Shown here: positions 31,430 through 41,736 of the stretch, in pieces
Layout of the letters: each line of letters begins with the position of its first letter
Numbering within the stretch: the stretch's first letter is position 1
DNA from: Acanthosepion pharaonis
Taxonomy: Eukaryota > Mollusca > Cephalopoda > Sepiida > Sepiidae
DNA: 64,000 nt
Direction: 5' to 3'
Assembly (NCBI GenBank): GCA_903632075.3
Contig: CAHIKZ030004282.1
Span: 45,001 to 109,000, forward strand
The notes under the pieces: model-generated
Seen by the model: the letters and a program-made list of their open reading frames with translations, nothing else
The model's database searches: none
Told to the model about the DNA's origin: nothing
Position numbers and translations under genes: made by a program

Positions 31430-31574
31430 TAACAGCACTCGTGGCCTGACGATTACATCTAGCATGAAACAGACTGTCGCCTCTAAGTTTTGACTTTTAT
31501 GTTCACTTTTATATTTGCTCTGATATTGAGCACTTTATCCCATAAATATAGCACATCTTAAGACTATATTTCTT

Positions 31575-31575
<1 letters not shown>
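31430..31575 (+). ncRNA. hammerhead-like element, most complete core
   Basis: Stem I GGC 31443-31445 directly precedes CTGACGA 31446-31452. GAAAC is at 31466-31470. Stem III A-C-A 31469-31471 pairs with T-G-T 31475-31477, loop GAC. C 31478 completes a GUC triplet, and GCC 31479-31481 pairs with stem I. The elements are in correct order and adjacency for a hammerhead. Weak points are the 3-bp stems I and III and a decayed stem II (TTAC/GCAT; the sibling at 25826 has TTGC/GCAG). The body ends at (TA)n 31578. Confidence 0.45.

Positions 31576-31577
<2 letters not shown>

Positions 31578-31626
<49 letters not shown>
31578..31626. repeat. (TA)n microsatellite
   Basis: Tail of the hammerhead-like element. 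Confidence 0.95.
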
Positions 31627-31628
<2 letters not shown>

Positions 31629-31924
31629 CTTTTTTCAATCCTTCGTGAACTTCCGATCCTTAGCTATGATTAATTAATGATGAACATGTCAATTTCCTTT
31701 ATTATCAATTTCATCACGATTCTTCTGTTAAATTTGGAGAGTAATTATACATTATTATTGTTCAAAGTAGAGTCCAACAGTGTTATAGTAATCTTGAAGA
31801 ATTCCAGTAAGATATCTTTAATCATAAAACGGTTCAAAGCTAAATCTAACAAAGGGGCAATTATAGTGAAGAAAAAAGACAATAAATGAAAAAATTAAAG
31901 GACTCGGGGAAACAGAAGAAAGCG

Positions 31925-32060
31925 TTTAGTTCGTGAGTGGCAGGAAACCAACAAGCCAGAAGAATGAGAGAAGAAACTATTAAAATAGGACTTGCGGTTA
32001 CATCTAGCTATTTCAATAGTAAAAGGATGAGACCTAATTGCCAATCTAGTACTGTGCTTA
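31925..32060 (-). pseudogene. Jockey-like LINE C-terminal scrap
   Basis: Minus strand: RSHPFTIEIARCNRKSYFNS and FFSHSSGLLVSCHS, matching SRSFTVEIGKCNP..FFSRTSCLWNSL elsewhere. Confidence 0.6.
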
Positions 32061-32064
32061 AATT

Positions 32065-32610
32065 CTTGAGGTCGAGGTATATGAAAAATTGCCATGAAAA
32101 TACTTATAGGAAAGACGCAGGGAAGCCACGTTCCCACGGTGGGGAAGTGACTCAAGCCGAGATGCCAAGTCACGGACCATTGACATTTATTCACGCGCAC
32201 GTGTCTGTGTTACGTGTATGTACGATTGAATCATTTATTGTAATTTGACTGTCTTTTAAAATAGCATAACTCTAAGTGATTTTTGAATGGCCTGTTGCCT
32301 CTTAACGCATCGATCATTCAAATGCGACGCTATAATGAATGGACATATTTCTATCGCATAAATAATTCAGGTCAGATACCATTTTCGTCCGTCGACTATC
32401 AAAATGGAAGACGGGTGAATCATCCAAACACATACTGTTGGCGGCCGATTCAGTGCAAAACACAGGCGTTGAACCAACTAAAAACTGTTTTTTATTATTA
32501 TTTTTTTAGAGTTGACACTATAATCACCGCAAAGTACTTTTCGTACTAGTATATTCATAAATATCAACTAGCAACAAGCATAATTGCAAGTCTCAAGTAT
32601 TCGATTAACA
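32065..32610. other. unannotated DNA
   Basis: Short frames only, none recognised. Confidence 0.4.
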
Positions 32611-32614
32611 TGTA

Positions 32615-33114
32615 CAGGGTGCAATGGATAAATTTTCATCTAAATTACGCAAAAATAAAAATAACACTAATATCTCATTTTAATAGATACATTTACCAAA
32701 ATTACACGAAAATATCTTGAAATACTAAAGAGTACAATTATTCAATATAACCGCCATTGGCTTCAACCACAACCTCTAGACGACTTCAGAATCTCCTGCA
32801 ACTCTTCTGGACGGTTTTCTTGTTTAAGTTGGTGAATGCTGCCATAATCCTTGCTTTCAGTTCATCTTTGATGTTACAAGGAGTTTTTTTTTTTTTTTTG
32901 GTCTCTCGCTCAACTGCGTCCCAGACATGATAATCAAAGGGGTTTCAGTTTGGGCATTTAGGTGTCTAGATATAAGGGGTGATGTGATCGCAAAAGTTGT
33001 TTGAGAGCCATGACTGGGTTCGCCTGTTTGTGTGTCATGGTGTAGAGTCCTGTTGCCAGACATAGGGTCTTCGAGAAGCCACTCTCTTGACTAAGGGCAG
33101 GACTATCTCCTCAA
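32615..33114 (-). pseudogene. mariner-type transposon, 3' half (copy 2)
   Basis: Starts with CAGGGTGCAATGGATAAATT as at 16967 and stays collinear with it to about 33114. The minus strand reads MSGNRTLH-type and SHDSQTTF-type frames equivalent to copy 1, with the same WQQD region frame-shifted. No left terminal repeat of the other end: the copy is cut where LINE tail A begins. Confidence 0.75.
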
Positions 33115-33292
33115 GGCGGATAAAGGGAAAGAAGGACATGACATACTTAATGCGCTTGAGCAAGTGGATGTCGGAACAGGGTCTAGATGAAATAACAAAA
33201 AGACAAAACGTATTAAGAGTTACAACGGACAGGAGGAGGTAGAGGGCTATGATCGCCTACGCCGTGAATGGACACGGAACATAAAATACTTA
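33115..33292 (+). pseudogene. LINE tail A fragment, first of two in tandem
   Basis: GKKDMTYLMRLSKWMSEQGL, then DEITKRQNVLRVTTDRRR, a stop, RAMIAYAVNGHGT and stop. Ends with the family's natural terminus GHGT followed by a stop codon. Confidence 0.75.
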
Positions 33293-33299
33293 GAATTAG

Positions 33300-33472
33300 A
33301 AAGTGAGACAAGGGAAAAACAACGCGTGACATACTTGGAGAGCTTTAGCAACTGGGTGATTGGGTCTGAAATAAGCAGCAAAAGGACAAAACATATTGAG
33401 AACTACAAGGGGTGGAGGAAGTGGAGAGCCATGATCGCCTACGTTTATGGCCTGAAGGAACATGGCACATAA
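33300..33472 (+). pseudogene. LINE tail A fragment, second of two in tandem
   Basis: ETREKQRVTYLESFSNWVIG, then KRTKHIENYKGWRKWRAMIA and LKEHGT with a stop. Same end point as the preceding copy. Confidence 0.75.
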
Positions 33473-33479
33473 AAGAAAA

Positions 33480-34210
33480 ATGATTATGCAGTTAGAGAGA
33501 TCTCTCGTTATATTACAGTATGGGATTTGTGCAATGGAATACCAAAGGCCTGAATCGAAATTAATGTCCATCAGGTATATTTGATCTAAGAAGAGTTGAT
33601 CTGTGGTGGGCCTAATATTTAATAGTTTCACTCTAAGAGATACAAAAGTAATCTTCATGACCAGTGTCACCGTAGAACTTCAAAAGACAGCTGCTTCGAG
33701 GATTTCAAAAAACAAAAAAGACCTGAAAGAATAAACAATTATTTTACGTACTAAACGTGTAGTGTCGTATTCTGATCTAATATAACATTACAATAGATTA
33801 ATTAATTAATTAATTGTACGAATACAATGCTCAATAAATCCCTCCTTAAAAGTATTTTTTAAAACTTTTTTTTTAAATAAAAAGCGAAATCTCTTGAATT
33901 TTACGACCGAGAAAACTAAGACAATTAGTCTATTTTTATGCATTAAACTTTTCATGTAGATTTCTGGTAAGCTTTGATTTCTTAGGTCACCTTATTTAAA
34001 GAATAAATGGCCACATTTCCCCTGCCACTTACATACCTTTATATATTTAAGCATTCACAGTATGTTCTGACCAAGATGCACAGATAGAAGCAAACGCTTT
34101 TCTCGACTAATTGAAAAGGAAACAAATCATATTTTAATTCCCTTATTCTACAGTTTTGGTGTGGCATTTATGAAGCCTCACATAAGTGAATCTTGCCTTA
34201 GAAAATACGA
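33480..34210. other. unannotated DNA
   Basis: AT-rich, no similarity recognised. Confidence 0.4.
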
Positions 34211-34211
34211 A

Positions 34212-34331
34212 GTTTACGGCCGTATCATGTTGAAATACCGGTTCTCATATAATCACCAAATTTAAGCAACGTCAATCATTGAGCCGTCCCTAGATGGTTG
34301 ACCGCTTGGGAATATCAAGTGTTGTAAGCTT
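34212..34331 (+). pseudogene. 5S rRNA-like sequence, 120 nt
   Basis: Begins GTTTACGGCCGTATCATGTT, contains AATTTAAGCAACGTC at the position of the internal promoter A box and AGATGGTTGACCGCTTGGGA at the position of the C box, and ends AAGTGTTGTAAGCTT. The length is exactly that of animal 5S rRNA and the order is collinear. Substitutions at conserved sites (e.g. loop A/B and CCCGATC region) and the absence of a following T-run terminator argue for a pseudogene or a 5S-derived SINE head. Downstream (34342-34383) is a hairpin TAACGACTCGG/CCGAGGTCGTTA. Confidence 0.75.
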
Positions 34332-34424
34332 GGGGTGAGGATAACGACTCGGAATTTTGAATCGGATAGCCGAGGTCGTTACATTCACAAATGCGCGAAT
34401 ATCCGAGATATACCTTGACACCCC

Positions 34425-34500
34425 ACTGGGTCAGCTTGTATCACAAGGTCGGTTTTTAATGTGGATCCCCGAGTGGAAACACTCGGGCCACTGGTCTAAG
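34425..34500 (-). mobile_element. SINE 3' module, minus strand
   Basis: Minus strand: GTGGCCCGAGTGTTTCCACT, GGGGATCCACATTAAAAACC and GACCTTGTGATACAAGCTGA, a diverged copy of the module that ends the U2-headed and tRNA-headed SINEs. It lies just after the 5S-like sequence but in opposite orientation. Confidence 0.5.
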
Positions 34501-34699
34501 CTACTAATAGCCGGACATATCACCGCTACGTAACAGATGTTACGCAACAGGAGAGGAACGCAAGGTAGGTGATAAGGCCTCCGGAACGGAACAGATACGA
34601 CCGTAACATCTACTCCGACAGGAAAAACACCCTTCACCTCCTCTCCCAATTCTCCCAGAAGAATCTGGGGTGAGAAAGGTATAAATCCACTTTTTCTTC

Positions 34700-35440
34700 A
34701 CCCCCATCTATGGGTTAATTAGTAGGACCGGCCCGCTTATAATTAATTAGTTGAAATAAAGTTAATTCTTAAGTTTTTAAATGTGATTTGGAAATTCTTG
34801 CTTTAATTTTTAAATTTCATATAATATTGCAGGTTTTTAGAAATTAAATTAAATACAACTACCGTAATCTCAGAGAATTAGACCAAAATATGGGTCACCC
34901 TGTAGACTGGGGCTTCAGAATATGTTGACTGCTCCTGTGCTGAGGGGTAAGGCCCCTCCACCAAGGGAGGCGTCGTAGGTAAGACGATATACTACAACCG
35001 ACAGCAAGGCCTCTAATCAGGAGTTTTTGAAGTGCGTGGAACCACCTCTTAATTGCAGGCGTTCCCAGGTCCACCATGACCCGGGGTGGTAGCACCTTTT
35101 AGGTTCCCAGCTATGGGCAAATAGTTAACCCCAAACTGCTGTCAAAACGTTATGTAAGTGTAAAATAGGTTTTAATACCAGCAATACATTTTTGTCAAAA
35201 ATTATTACCAGTAATGAATTTTGAAGAAAAAAATTATTACCAGCAATAACTTTTTGAAAAATATTACCAGCAATAAAAATCTTGTCGGCATAAAGTAATT
35301 CATTATGGTTGATATGCCGTAAAACAAAGCAAAGCAAAGCAAACTAAACTAAAATATTAGTAATTAAGCTGTTGTGCTGAGTTATAACAGAAAATGCGGA
35401 CTTGTGAATAACACGAGGTTTGAATCTCTTCATATTTAAC
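34700..35440. other. unannotated DNA with an unusual GC-richer block
   Basis: 34890-35120 is noticeably GC-richer (CCCCTCCACCAAGGGAGGCG, GGTCCACCATGACCCGGGG) than its surroundings. No protein or RNA family recognised. Nearby, ATTACCAGCAATAA repeats four times at 35190-35275. Confidence 0.4.
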
Positions 35441-35454
35441 AATATATTTGGACA

Positions 35455-35580
35455 CTTCGACGTGGGGTAATGGTTAGCAAGCTTGTCTCGCTAGTTCAAT
35501 TACGATTGCGTACTGAGTCCTTTTCTCACTGGATGTCACATACTTTCGGCCTTGTGCAATATCTAAGTTACACTTAGATA
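35455..35580 (+). mobile_element. tRNA-derived SINE (family 1)
   Basis: CTTCGACGTGGGGTAATGGT, TTAGCAAGCTTGTCTCGCTA, a damaged B box, then ACATACTTTCGGCCTTGTGC. First of two in tandem. Confidence 0.75.
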
Positions 35581-35596
35581 AATCATTACGGGTACC

Positions 35597-35690
35597 TCAG
35601 CGTGGTTTACTGTTTAAGAAGCTTGTTTTGTTAGATCAATTACGGCTAAGCAGTGAGTTCGATCCTCACTGGGTTCAAATATTTCGTCAA
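35597..35690 (+). mobile_element. tRNA-derived SINE (family 1)
   Basis: GGGTACCTCAGCGTGGTTTA, GAAGCTTGTTTTGTTAGATC, GTGAGTTCGATCCTCACTGG (intact B box). Lacks the 3' module. Confidence 0.75.
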
Positions 35691-35784
35691 TTTCTGTCAA
35701 CAAGAATGTTCGAGAATTCTGGTCTGTGATATCTGAAGACTCTTCCCAATCACCCCTGGGGTTAAGAACCTCCTACGAATAGAA

Positions 35785-36125
35785 TATGTTTCTATTATCA
35801 ACACGCGGATTGAGACTCGTTCCGTGACGTCCCCTAGAATGCAGTTTTTAATCATCCTCTTCAAAAATGCGCATCTGAGGTCTCCACCTGGGTGAAAAGC
35901 TAGCATCGATGCTTTCATTCCAGCAAGGAAATACTAAGTTAAACTGCATTCATCTCCTTGGTTCTCACCTACATGCTCGGCCGCGACAGCTCACTTGAAT
36001 CACTTCTTCCGGCTATACCAGAGCGACACATCTGACTGCAACAGACATCTCTTTGTCTCTGCTTATAAGGAGTGCAAGTATATCCTCAATGAAGCTAAGA
36101 AGAAACTCCTTACCGCAAAGTGTGA
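35785..36125 (+). pseudogene. Jockey-like LINE linker fragment
   Basis: Frames read KCASEVSTWVKASIDAFIPA, RKY*VKLHSSPWFSPT, and HLNHFFRLYQSDTSDCNRHL followed by FVSAYKECKYILNEAKKKLL. This is the region between endonuclease and RT. It joins LINE tail A directly at about 36125. Confidence 0.75.
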
Positions 36126-36475
36126 CTCTACAGAAGGATGCTAAGGATATCATGAAGTGAGCCCGTGAGCAACGATGAGGTCTTGGAGAGGATACGAACG
36201 AAGAAGCGTATACTTAACACAAAGAAGAGTTAGATGAGCTTTATGGGACAAGTAATGAGAAAGGAAGGCCTGGAGAATCTGATACTCACTGGTCGAATAG
36301 AGGGAAAAAGAGACAAGGGAAAGCAACGCATGACATATCCAGCGGGATTAAGCAAGTGGATGACAGAACGTGGTCTGGAGGTGTTGGCACGAAACCTATT
36401 GAGAGCTACAAGGGATAGGGGGAAGTGGACAGCCATAATCGCCTACGTCCTGAAAGGACACGGCACTTAAAAAGA
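36125..36475 (+). pseudogene. LINE tail A, best-preserved copy
   Basis: LYRRMLRIS, VSNDEVLERIRTKKRILNT, then one open frame from 36234: SFMGQVMRKEGLENLILTG, IEGKRDKGKQRMTYPAGLSK, WMTERGLEVLARNLLRATRD, RGKWTAIIAYVLKGHGT, stop. About 78 codons without interruption. This serves as the reference for the other tail A fragments. Confidence 0.85.
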
Positions 36476-36479
36476 AAGA

Positions 36480-36810
36480 AGAAATGAGTGAACCACACAT
36501 TATATTAGCCCAGGGGTATCTTAAAGCCTAAAATCCAGACCTTAATAAGAAGAATGTTGGAAGAGAAATATAATATAACCGATTATTACACATCTTATAT
36601 TTAAGTATACTTGATTAATGCAATATAAAATGTATGAATTCACCTCTTCCTTCCTTATAGAACCTAAGAAATATTTTCTGGCTCTAAATTATGTGCAAAC
36701 GGTTGATAAGCCATAAAAAATCAATCATTCAATACATTGGCTACACTTTAATTTAAGACACATTCTCCTGCGATTGATGGATGAATCTGTCTGTTGAGTG
36801 TGAATAACCG
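36480..36810. other. unannotated DNA
   Basis: No similarity recognised. Confidence 0.4.
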
Positions 36811-36814
36811 ATCG

Positions 36815-37005
36815 GACTGCGGGAAAGCCGACGTCAATGCTTTCAGACCAGGTAGGAAATATCAAGTTAAACCTCATTCATCTCCTTGGTTCACACCTGC
36901 ATGAGCAGCTGCTATAGCCCACAGGAATCACTTCATCCAGCGATAACAGAGTGACAAGTCTGTTGCAATCAGTATCTTTGTCTCTGCTCGTAATGTTTCT
37001 GCTAT
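36815..37005 (+). pseudogene. Jockey-like LINE linker scrap
   Basis: CGKADVNAFRPGRKYQVKPH, SSPWFTPA, AAIAHRNHF then frame shift to FVSARN-type reading: the same segment as at 35840-36080 and 37296. Confidence 0.65.
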
Positions 37006-37295
37006 AATATTTCTGTCGTGATATTTTTTGCCTTTAAGGATTACATCGGACAAATGTCAGATATTTAATTCTTTTTTTTTTAATTAATGCTTTGTCCGTC
37101 TTTAGATGTGGATACTACTCAGCAAGAGGTTATGAACATTCATAGAGTTTAACTCGTAAAAATACGGATAATGTCTAAAAATAATTTCCTGTGACAATTT
37201 AGGTTAATTGTTAATGAGCATACCCCGCAGACCATTTTCTTTGTCAACGCATATGTCAACCATATTTGTTCCAGAATAAATAACATTGATCATGA

Positions 37296-39157
37296 TCAGG
37301 AAACTTAATATAGCACACAGGAATCACTTCTTCCGGCTGTACCAGAGCAACACATCTGATTGCAACAGACGTCACTCTGTCTCTGCTCGTAACGAGTGGA
37401 AACGTGTCCTCAAAGAAGCGAAGTTACTGTTTGCTGATAAAATGAAACAACGTATATCACCTAGCATTATTATAGATTATTGGCTGCAAGAGTGTGCTGA
37501 ACAACAGCAAATCATCCATCTCTCCTTTATTCATTCAATTCAAAATCCTGATATCTACGCAGATAAGGTTAAATGCTTTGCTCGGAAATTCTCTTCCAAA
37601 TCAATACTCGACTCAGTTGGATTACCAACACCTGATTTCCCTCCTAGAACAGAGGCACTACTGAGTGATATGTGCATAACCCCGTCACAGGTCTCTCAGA
37701 TATTATTTCTAAATTAGACTCCCATAAGGTAAGCGGAAGTGACGTGGTGCCACCGTCGTTCTAAAGAAATCTGTTCTCCCTAGCTGGCTCAATTTCTCTA
37801 CAAACTCTACAACTATTACCTCGCTGATTCCTATTTTCCTGCTTGTTGGATGTCGGCCTCTGTAGCATCTGTTTTGAAGAATTCTGGAGAACCTTCTGAA
37901 CCCTCTATCTCCGTGTTAGTCTCCTGCCGCTTTTCGACAAAGTATTCGAAGCTTTAATCAATGCTGACATGGTTAATCATCTCACCTCTCACGACCTACT
38001 CTCTGACAAACAATATGGCTTCCAAATCTACCCCTGATGTGCTTAGATGCACGACACAATTTGTATATCAAGCTCTTGATAATAACGACGAAGCTCAAGC
38101 TATGACTCTAGTTCTCTAAGGCGTTTGACGAGGTTTGGCATGCCGGTCTTCTACGTAAGTTCCACGGCTACGGTATTACTGTACATGTATTGGATTTAAT
38201 CAAGTCGTTCCTCTCAAATTTTGAAATAATGGTCGTTTTGAGCGGCTCGCTTCCAGACCCTTTCACACGAACGCGGGTGTACCCTAAGGCACTATCCTAG
38301 ATCCCCACGATGTTTCTGATCTTCAAGTATCTCCCTGAAGTCATCAATTCCCAAGTAGACATTCATGTTGATGATATTACTTCTGTCTCAGTAGCAAATC
38401 CGTCAGTTGACAAAGCCAACCTGGTCGCTGCTCTTGAAAAGGACCTCCAATAAGTGATTAACTAGTGAAGGAAATCGATTGTAAATTTTAATGCTGCCAA
38501 AACGAAACCGCTCTCTTTTAACCACATAAAAGAAACTTTTTTGTCCACCATGGCTGATGCTAGACTCATATAGACTGCGCCTTCTTGGCCTTACGTTCTC
38601 AAATGACTTGAAATGGAACGCCTACATCGAATCAACAGATGCATCTACTGCAAGGAAACTTGGGTAACTGTCTCGTGTCAGAAGGTTTTTCTCGTCAGAG
38701 TCCATCTTGCACATTTACAAATATATCATTCGTCCGTGCATTGAATACTGATGCCATATCTGGTTAGGTGCTCCTGATACTCATCTCGAAATTCTTGACA
38801 AAATGCAAAGAAGGATCTGTAATGTAATCGATTCTGACGAGTCTTCCCTCTTTTTTCTACAAATATTTTCATGTCAACTGCTCTCACGAGTTCTTTCCCT
38901 GGTGCCCGAACTACTTGTGTTTACTATATTGGCATCTAGGTCCCGCTCTTTTACCGTTGAATTGGGTAAATGTAACCCTGACTTCTACTTCTACAGCAGT
39001 TTCTTTTCTTGCACTTCCTGCCTGTGGAACTCCCTTCCGTTTCATTGCTTCCCTGATAGCTACAATTTTTAAAAATTTAAATGCAACGTCAATCGCCATA
39101 TTCTATCTTCTTGAACGATTCAGCTTTTATTCTTTCCTCGGTCTCCCTTATACCTAG

Positions 39158-39165
<8 letters not shown>
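37296..39165 (+). pseudogene. Jockey-like LINE, linker to C-terminus, dead reverse transcriptase
   Basis: About 1.87 kb, the longest LINE copy here. In order: IAHRNHFFRLYQSNTSDCNR and ARNEWKRVLKEAKLLFADKM (linker); PDFPPRTEALLSDMCITPSQ; RT pieces FDKVFEALINADMVNHLTSH, DLLSDKQYGFQ, KAFDEVWHAGLLRKFHGYGI; catalytic box as HVDDIT (38363, usually YADD or FADD); C-terminal YKYIIRPCIEY, DTHLEILDKMQRRICNVIDS; and SRSFTVELGKCNPDFY..CLWNSLPFHCFPDSYN. At least six frame changes or stops. Ends in a (TC)n(TA)n(TG)n tail, the same 3' end as at 61640. The RT retains both Asp of xxDD, but the frame is destroyed. Confidence 0.88.
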
Positions 39166-39248
<83 letters not shown>

Positions 39249-39271
39249 CTCTCTCTCTCTCCTTCACTATC
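39158..39271. repeat. (TC)n(TA)n(TG)n(TC)n microsatellite
   Basis: Starts right at the LINE 3' end; the same (TC)n then (TA)n follows the LINE end at 61697. Confidence 0.95.
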
Positions 39272-39299
39272 TGTAACCCCTGTGTACTAGTGGCATTCC

Positions 39300-39640
39300 C
39301 GCCTTCCTTGAGTGAAATGATTTTAAAAGGAAATATCTGTCATTCTCCGCGTTTCAACGCTTGGATGCTAAATACAGTCACGAGATTATGTAATTCTGCA
39401 GGTGGGCCATACTGACATTTGTTTCTTTTCATGGTCTAGCGTAGTATTGAATGAAAATTCTATTCTGGTATGACACTATATACGCCAAATTCAGATTTTA
39501 TTTATCCGAACTGTTTTCTATTATACTTTGTGTTATGACCTACGGAAGGTTACTGAATAGAATAATCAAACGAAGGTTGATAATGAACGATAATACTTAG
39601 GACAAGAACAACACATATAAGATTCGCCAGCGGCGCGTAG
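39300..39640. other. unannotated DNA
   Basis: Nothing recognised. Confidence 0.4.
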
Positions 39641-39741
39641 AAGTAGTCAACTGCTAGAAGGGAATCAAGGGAATTCCACAATGAATCTCCAACTGCAGGA
39701 TATCAACCATCTGCCCAACGCGGTCAACTGAGGCAAAAGGC

Positions 39742-40012
39742 CGAGTTTAAAGTGGGGTATCCGAGCCCGTACAATCGGCTAATAATCCCCGTAGACCCCC
39801 GTATAAGACGGGGTCGGATAGCTGTTTCACGAAATGAGACTCTGTCTTTCGACATAGCCTCGTTTGGGGATCCTCTCTGCGCGGACACAGAATTTGACCA
39901 GCACAGTTGGTGACAAATTCCCAACTGTAGAATATCTATCAAAGGCCCTACGCGGTCAGATGTGGCACAAGGCCGAATTTAAAGTCGGGTATCCGACCCT
40001 GTAGGCTCGGCC
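39742..40012 (-). mobile_element. U2-type SINE body without the U2 head
   Basis: On the minus strand the order is: 3' module (GGCCGAGCCTACAGGGTCGG..GGCCTTGTGCCACATC), a spacer, body (GTCAAATTCTGTGTCCGCGC, AAACGAGGCTATGTCGAAAG, CTCATTTCGTG), then a second 3' module (GGGCTCGGATACCCCACTTT..CGGCCTTTTGCC). The body aligns with 27965-28050. Where the U2-like head should be, the preceding element's tail is found instead. Confidence 0.6.
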
Positions 40013-40304
40013 AAACGAATCTCCAACTGAAGACCAATATACAGTATTTACTACTGTATTTATGTCAATGGAGACATACCCATTATCGTTCGTATGTATG
40101 CTACAACACTTAAGAAAATACATTAAAATTTCTCAAGTCTCCATTTCCTGCATTTTCAGTATGACGATCAGAGCCGCCAAATGCTTCAAAATGAATATTA
40201 GTCGTGTATTATTGATTACAAATGGGTTTTCTCAACAATTTACAGTCGTATTAGTTGAACTTGAGAACATATAAAATTTTGCAACAATCTGACAAGAGGA
40301 AAGC

Positions 40305-40780
40305 TATGATTTCCAAAATGGTGTACAAGACAGCTGCTAGCAAAATTCTTAAGAATGACAATTACTCGCTCATTATTCATCTTATACAAGGTTTTGAAAC
40401 GGTCACTTGTAGCATCAAGTGTGCTTCATAGTAAATAATGATGACCTTCCACAGTCCGACCACTAGAAACGCTTAATTTCCAAGATGGCGACTAGGCTTT
40501 TTGCCAGCCAAATCATTAAAATGCTCATTACTCGTTCATAATTTATCAGCGGTCAGGCTTTTCAACGTTTTCTTTCGTATCAGGTGTGATTGATAACGTA
40601 CTAAAAGTCTAATACAGTAAGACAATTTGGAAACTTATTTTTATGTTGGCATCTAAGATGGCGACCAGCCAAATTCACAAATGTCCATTACTCATTTATT
40701 TTTCATTCCTAGATAAGGTCATTCAACATTTTATAATATTCTATGTGCTTTGTATCATATAAAAAAATACTACAGACTAC
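40305..40780 (+). repeat. diverged tandem repeat, about 170 bp, three units
   Basis: TTCCAAAATGGTGTACAAG (40311), TTCCAAGATGGCGACTAGG (40477) and ATCTAAGATGGCGACCAGCC (40649) begin units of 166-172 bp, each with GCCAAAT..TTAA..ATTACTC and a TTCAAC/TTTGAAACG phrase about 90 bp in. Confidence 0.65.
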
Positions 40781-40861
40781 CGGATGGATGGAAATTTCTG
40801 GAACGACTATGACATTCTTAAAAAGATTATCATTCATTTATTAGTCATATTGCTATTGTGA

Positions 40862-41430
40862 TTCGAATTCTAGTCTAGATTTCTCCCATTCACTATCACG
40901 TAAATAACCTTAGGAAAGGTATGAGTCCATCTTTTTTCACTCTTCACCTGGCCATGCGATAAATAGTAGGGCAAATTGGGCTATTCAGCGTTGGTAATCA
41001 ACCTGTCTGAGAGAAAGAAAAATCTGAATTCAAAACATTATGTAACACTGGCGAAGCACATAGAATGACGCTAACGAAAGGATCGTGGATTTTACAATGA
41101 TTCTGTAATCACGACTACGGTCATTTTTAGATGTGCGAGTGAGGTAATCAATAGCGGCTGGGCTCGACAAATCAGAGAGTGGAGTTCGAATTCCAATCGA
41201 ATTACGTTACGTTTCCTTTTCGTTGGGAAACGTGTATATCCATCTCTTCTCACCTCTCACCGTCTTGCTATGAGCTAAATAGTAGGGCAGACTTGGCTTT
41301 TCAGCCTTAGTTGGAAATCAGTCTAGGAGTTAGCCAGCTCGGAATTCAAATCCTTATGTAGCTCTGACGAAGCACATGATATGGAGCTAAAAAAAAAACC
41401 GTGGCGTTTAGAGTGGCTCTGTGAGACTGA
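40862..41430 (+). mobile_element. tandem pair of family 2-like SINEs
   Basis: Two units about 325 bp apart share ATTCGAATTCTAGTC / GTTCGAATTCCAATC (B box), TAAATAGTAGGGCA, and GCGAAGCACATAGAATG / GACGAAGCACATGATATG. The second unit (from about 41150) includes an upstream head AATAGCGGCTGGGCTCG. Confidence 0.65.
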
Positions 41431-41604
41431 ATTTAGCTGTTTAATTAAACAGTTAATTCTTAGGAGAAAATAATTTGGGAGCCTTATACAATATTTTGGT
41501 AATCTATAAATATAATTAGTATAGTTAAATAATAATAGACTTTTTAAAATGTAAAAGTGATTGCAGATATATATTGAAAATGCATTGGATCTGCACCAGA
41601 TTAA

Positions 41605-41736
41605 AACATATTTCTTGTGGCAGATGCTGTGTTCAATGTTACCGCAGAGCCGGATGCTGATGAACTAATATTTTCGACAGCACTGGATATTATGATGATC
41701 TATGATGATAATGACAGTGCAATTGTATTGTTTTAA
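41605..41736 (+). other. exon-like open segment entering the 75-bp satellite
   Basis: An open frame without a start codon reads NIFLVADAVFNVTAEPDADE and LIFSTALDIMMIYDDNDSAI, VLF, stop (TAA 41734-41736). TTTCTTGTGGCAG ending at 41623 could be a splice acceptor. The frame enters the first satellite unit in the same phase in which the units read DIMNDDNDSVIVLIEV. Could be chance or the unique source from which the satellite grew. No family recognised. Confidence 0.3.
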
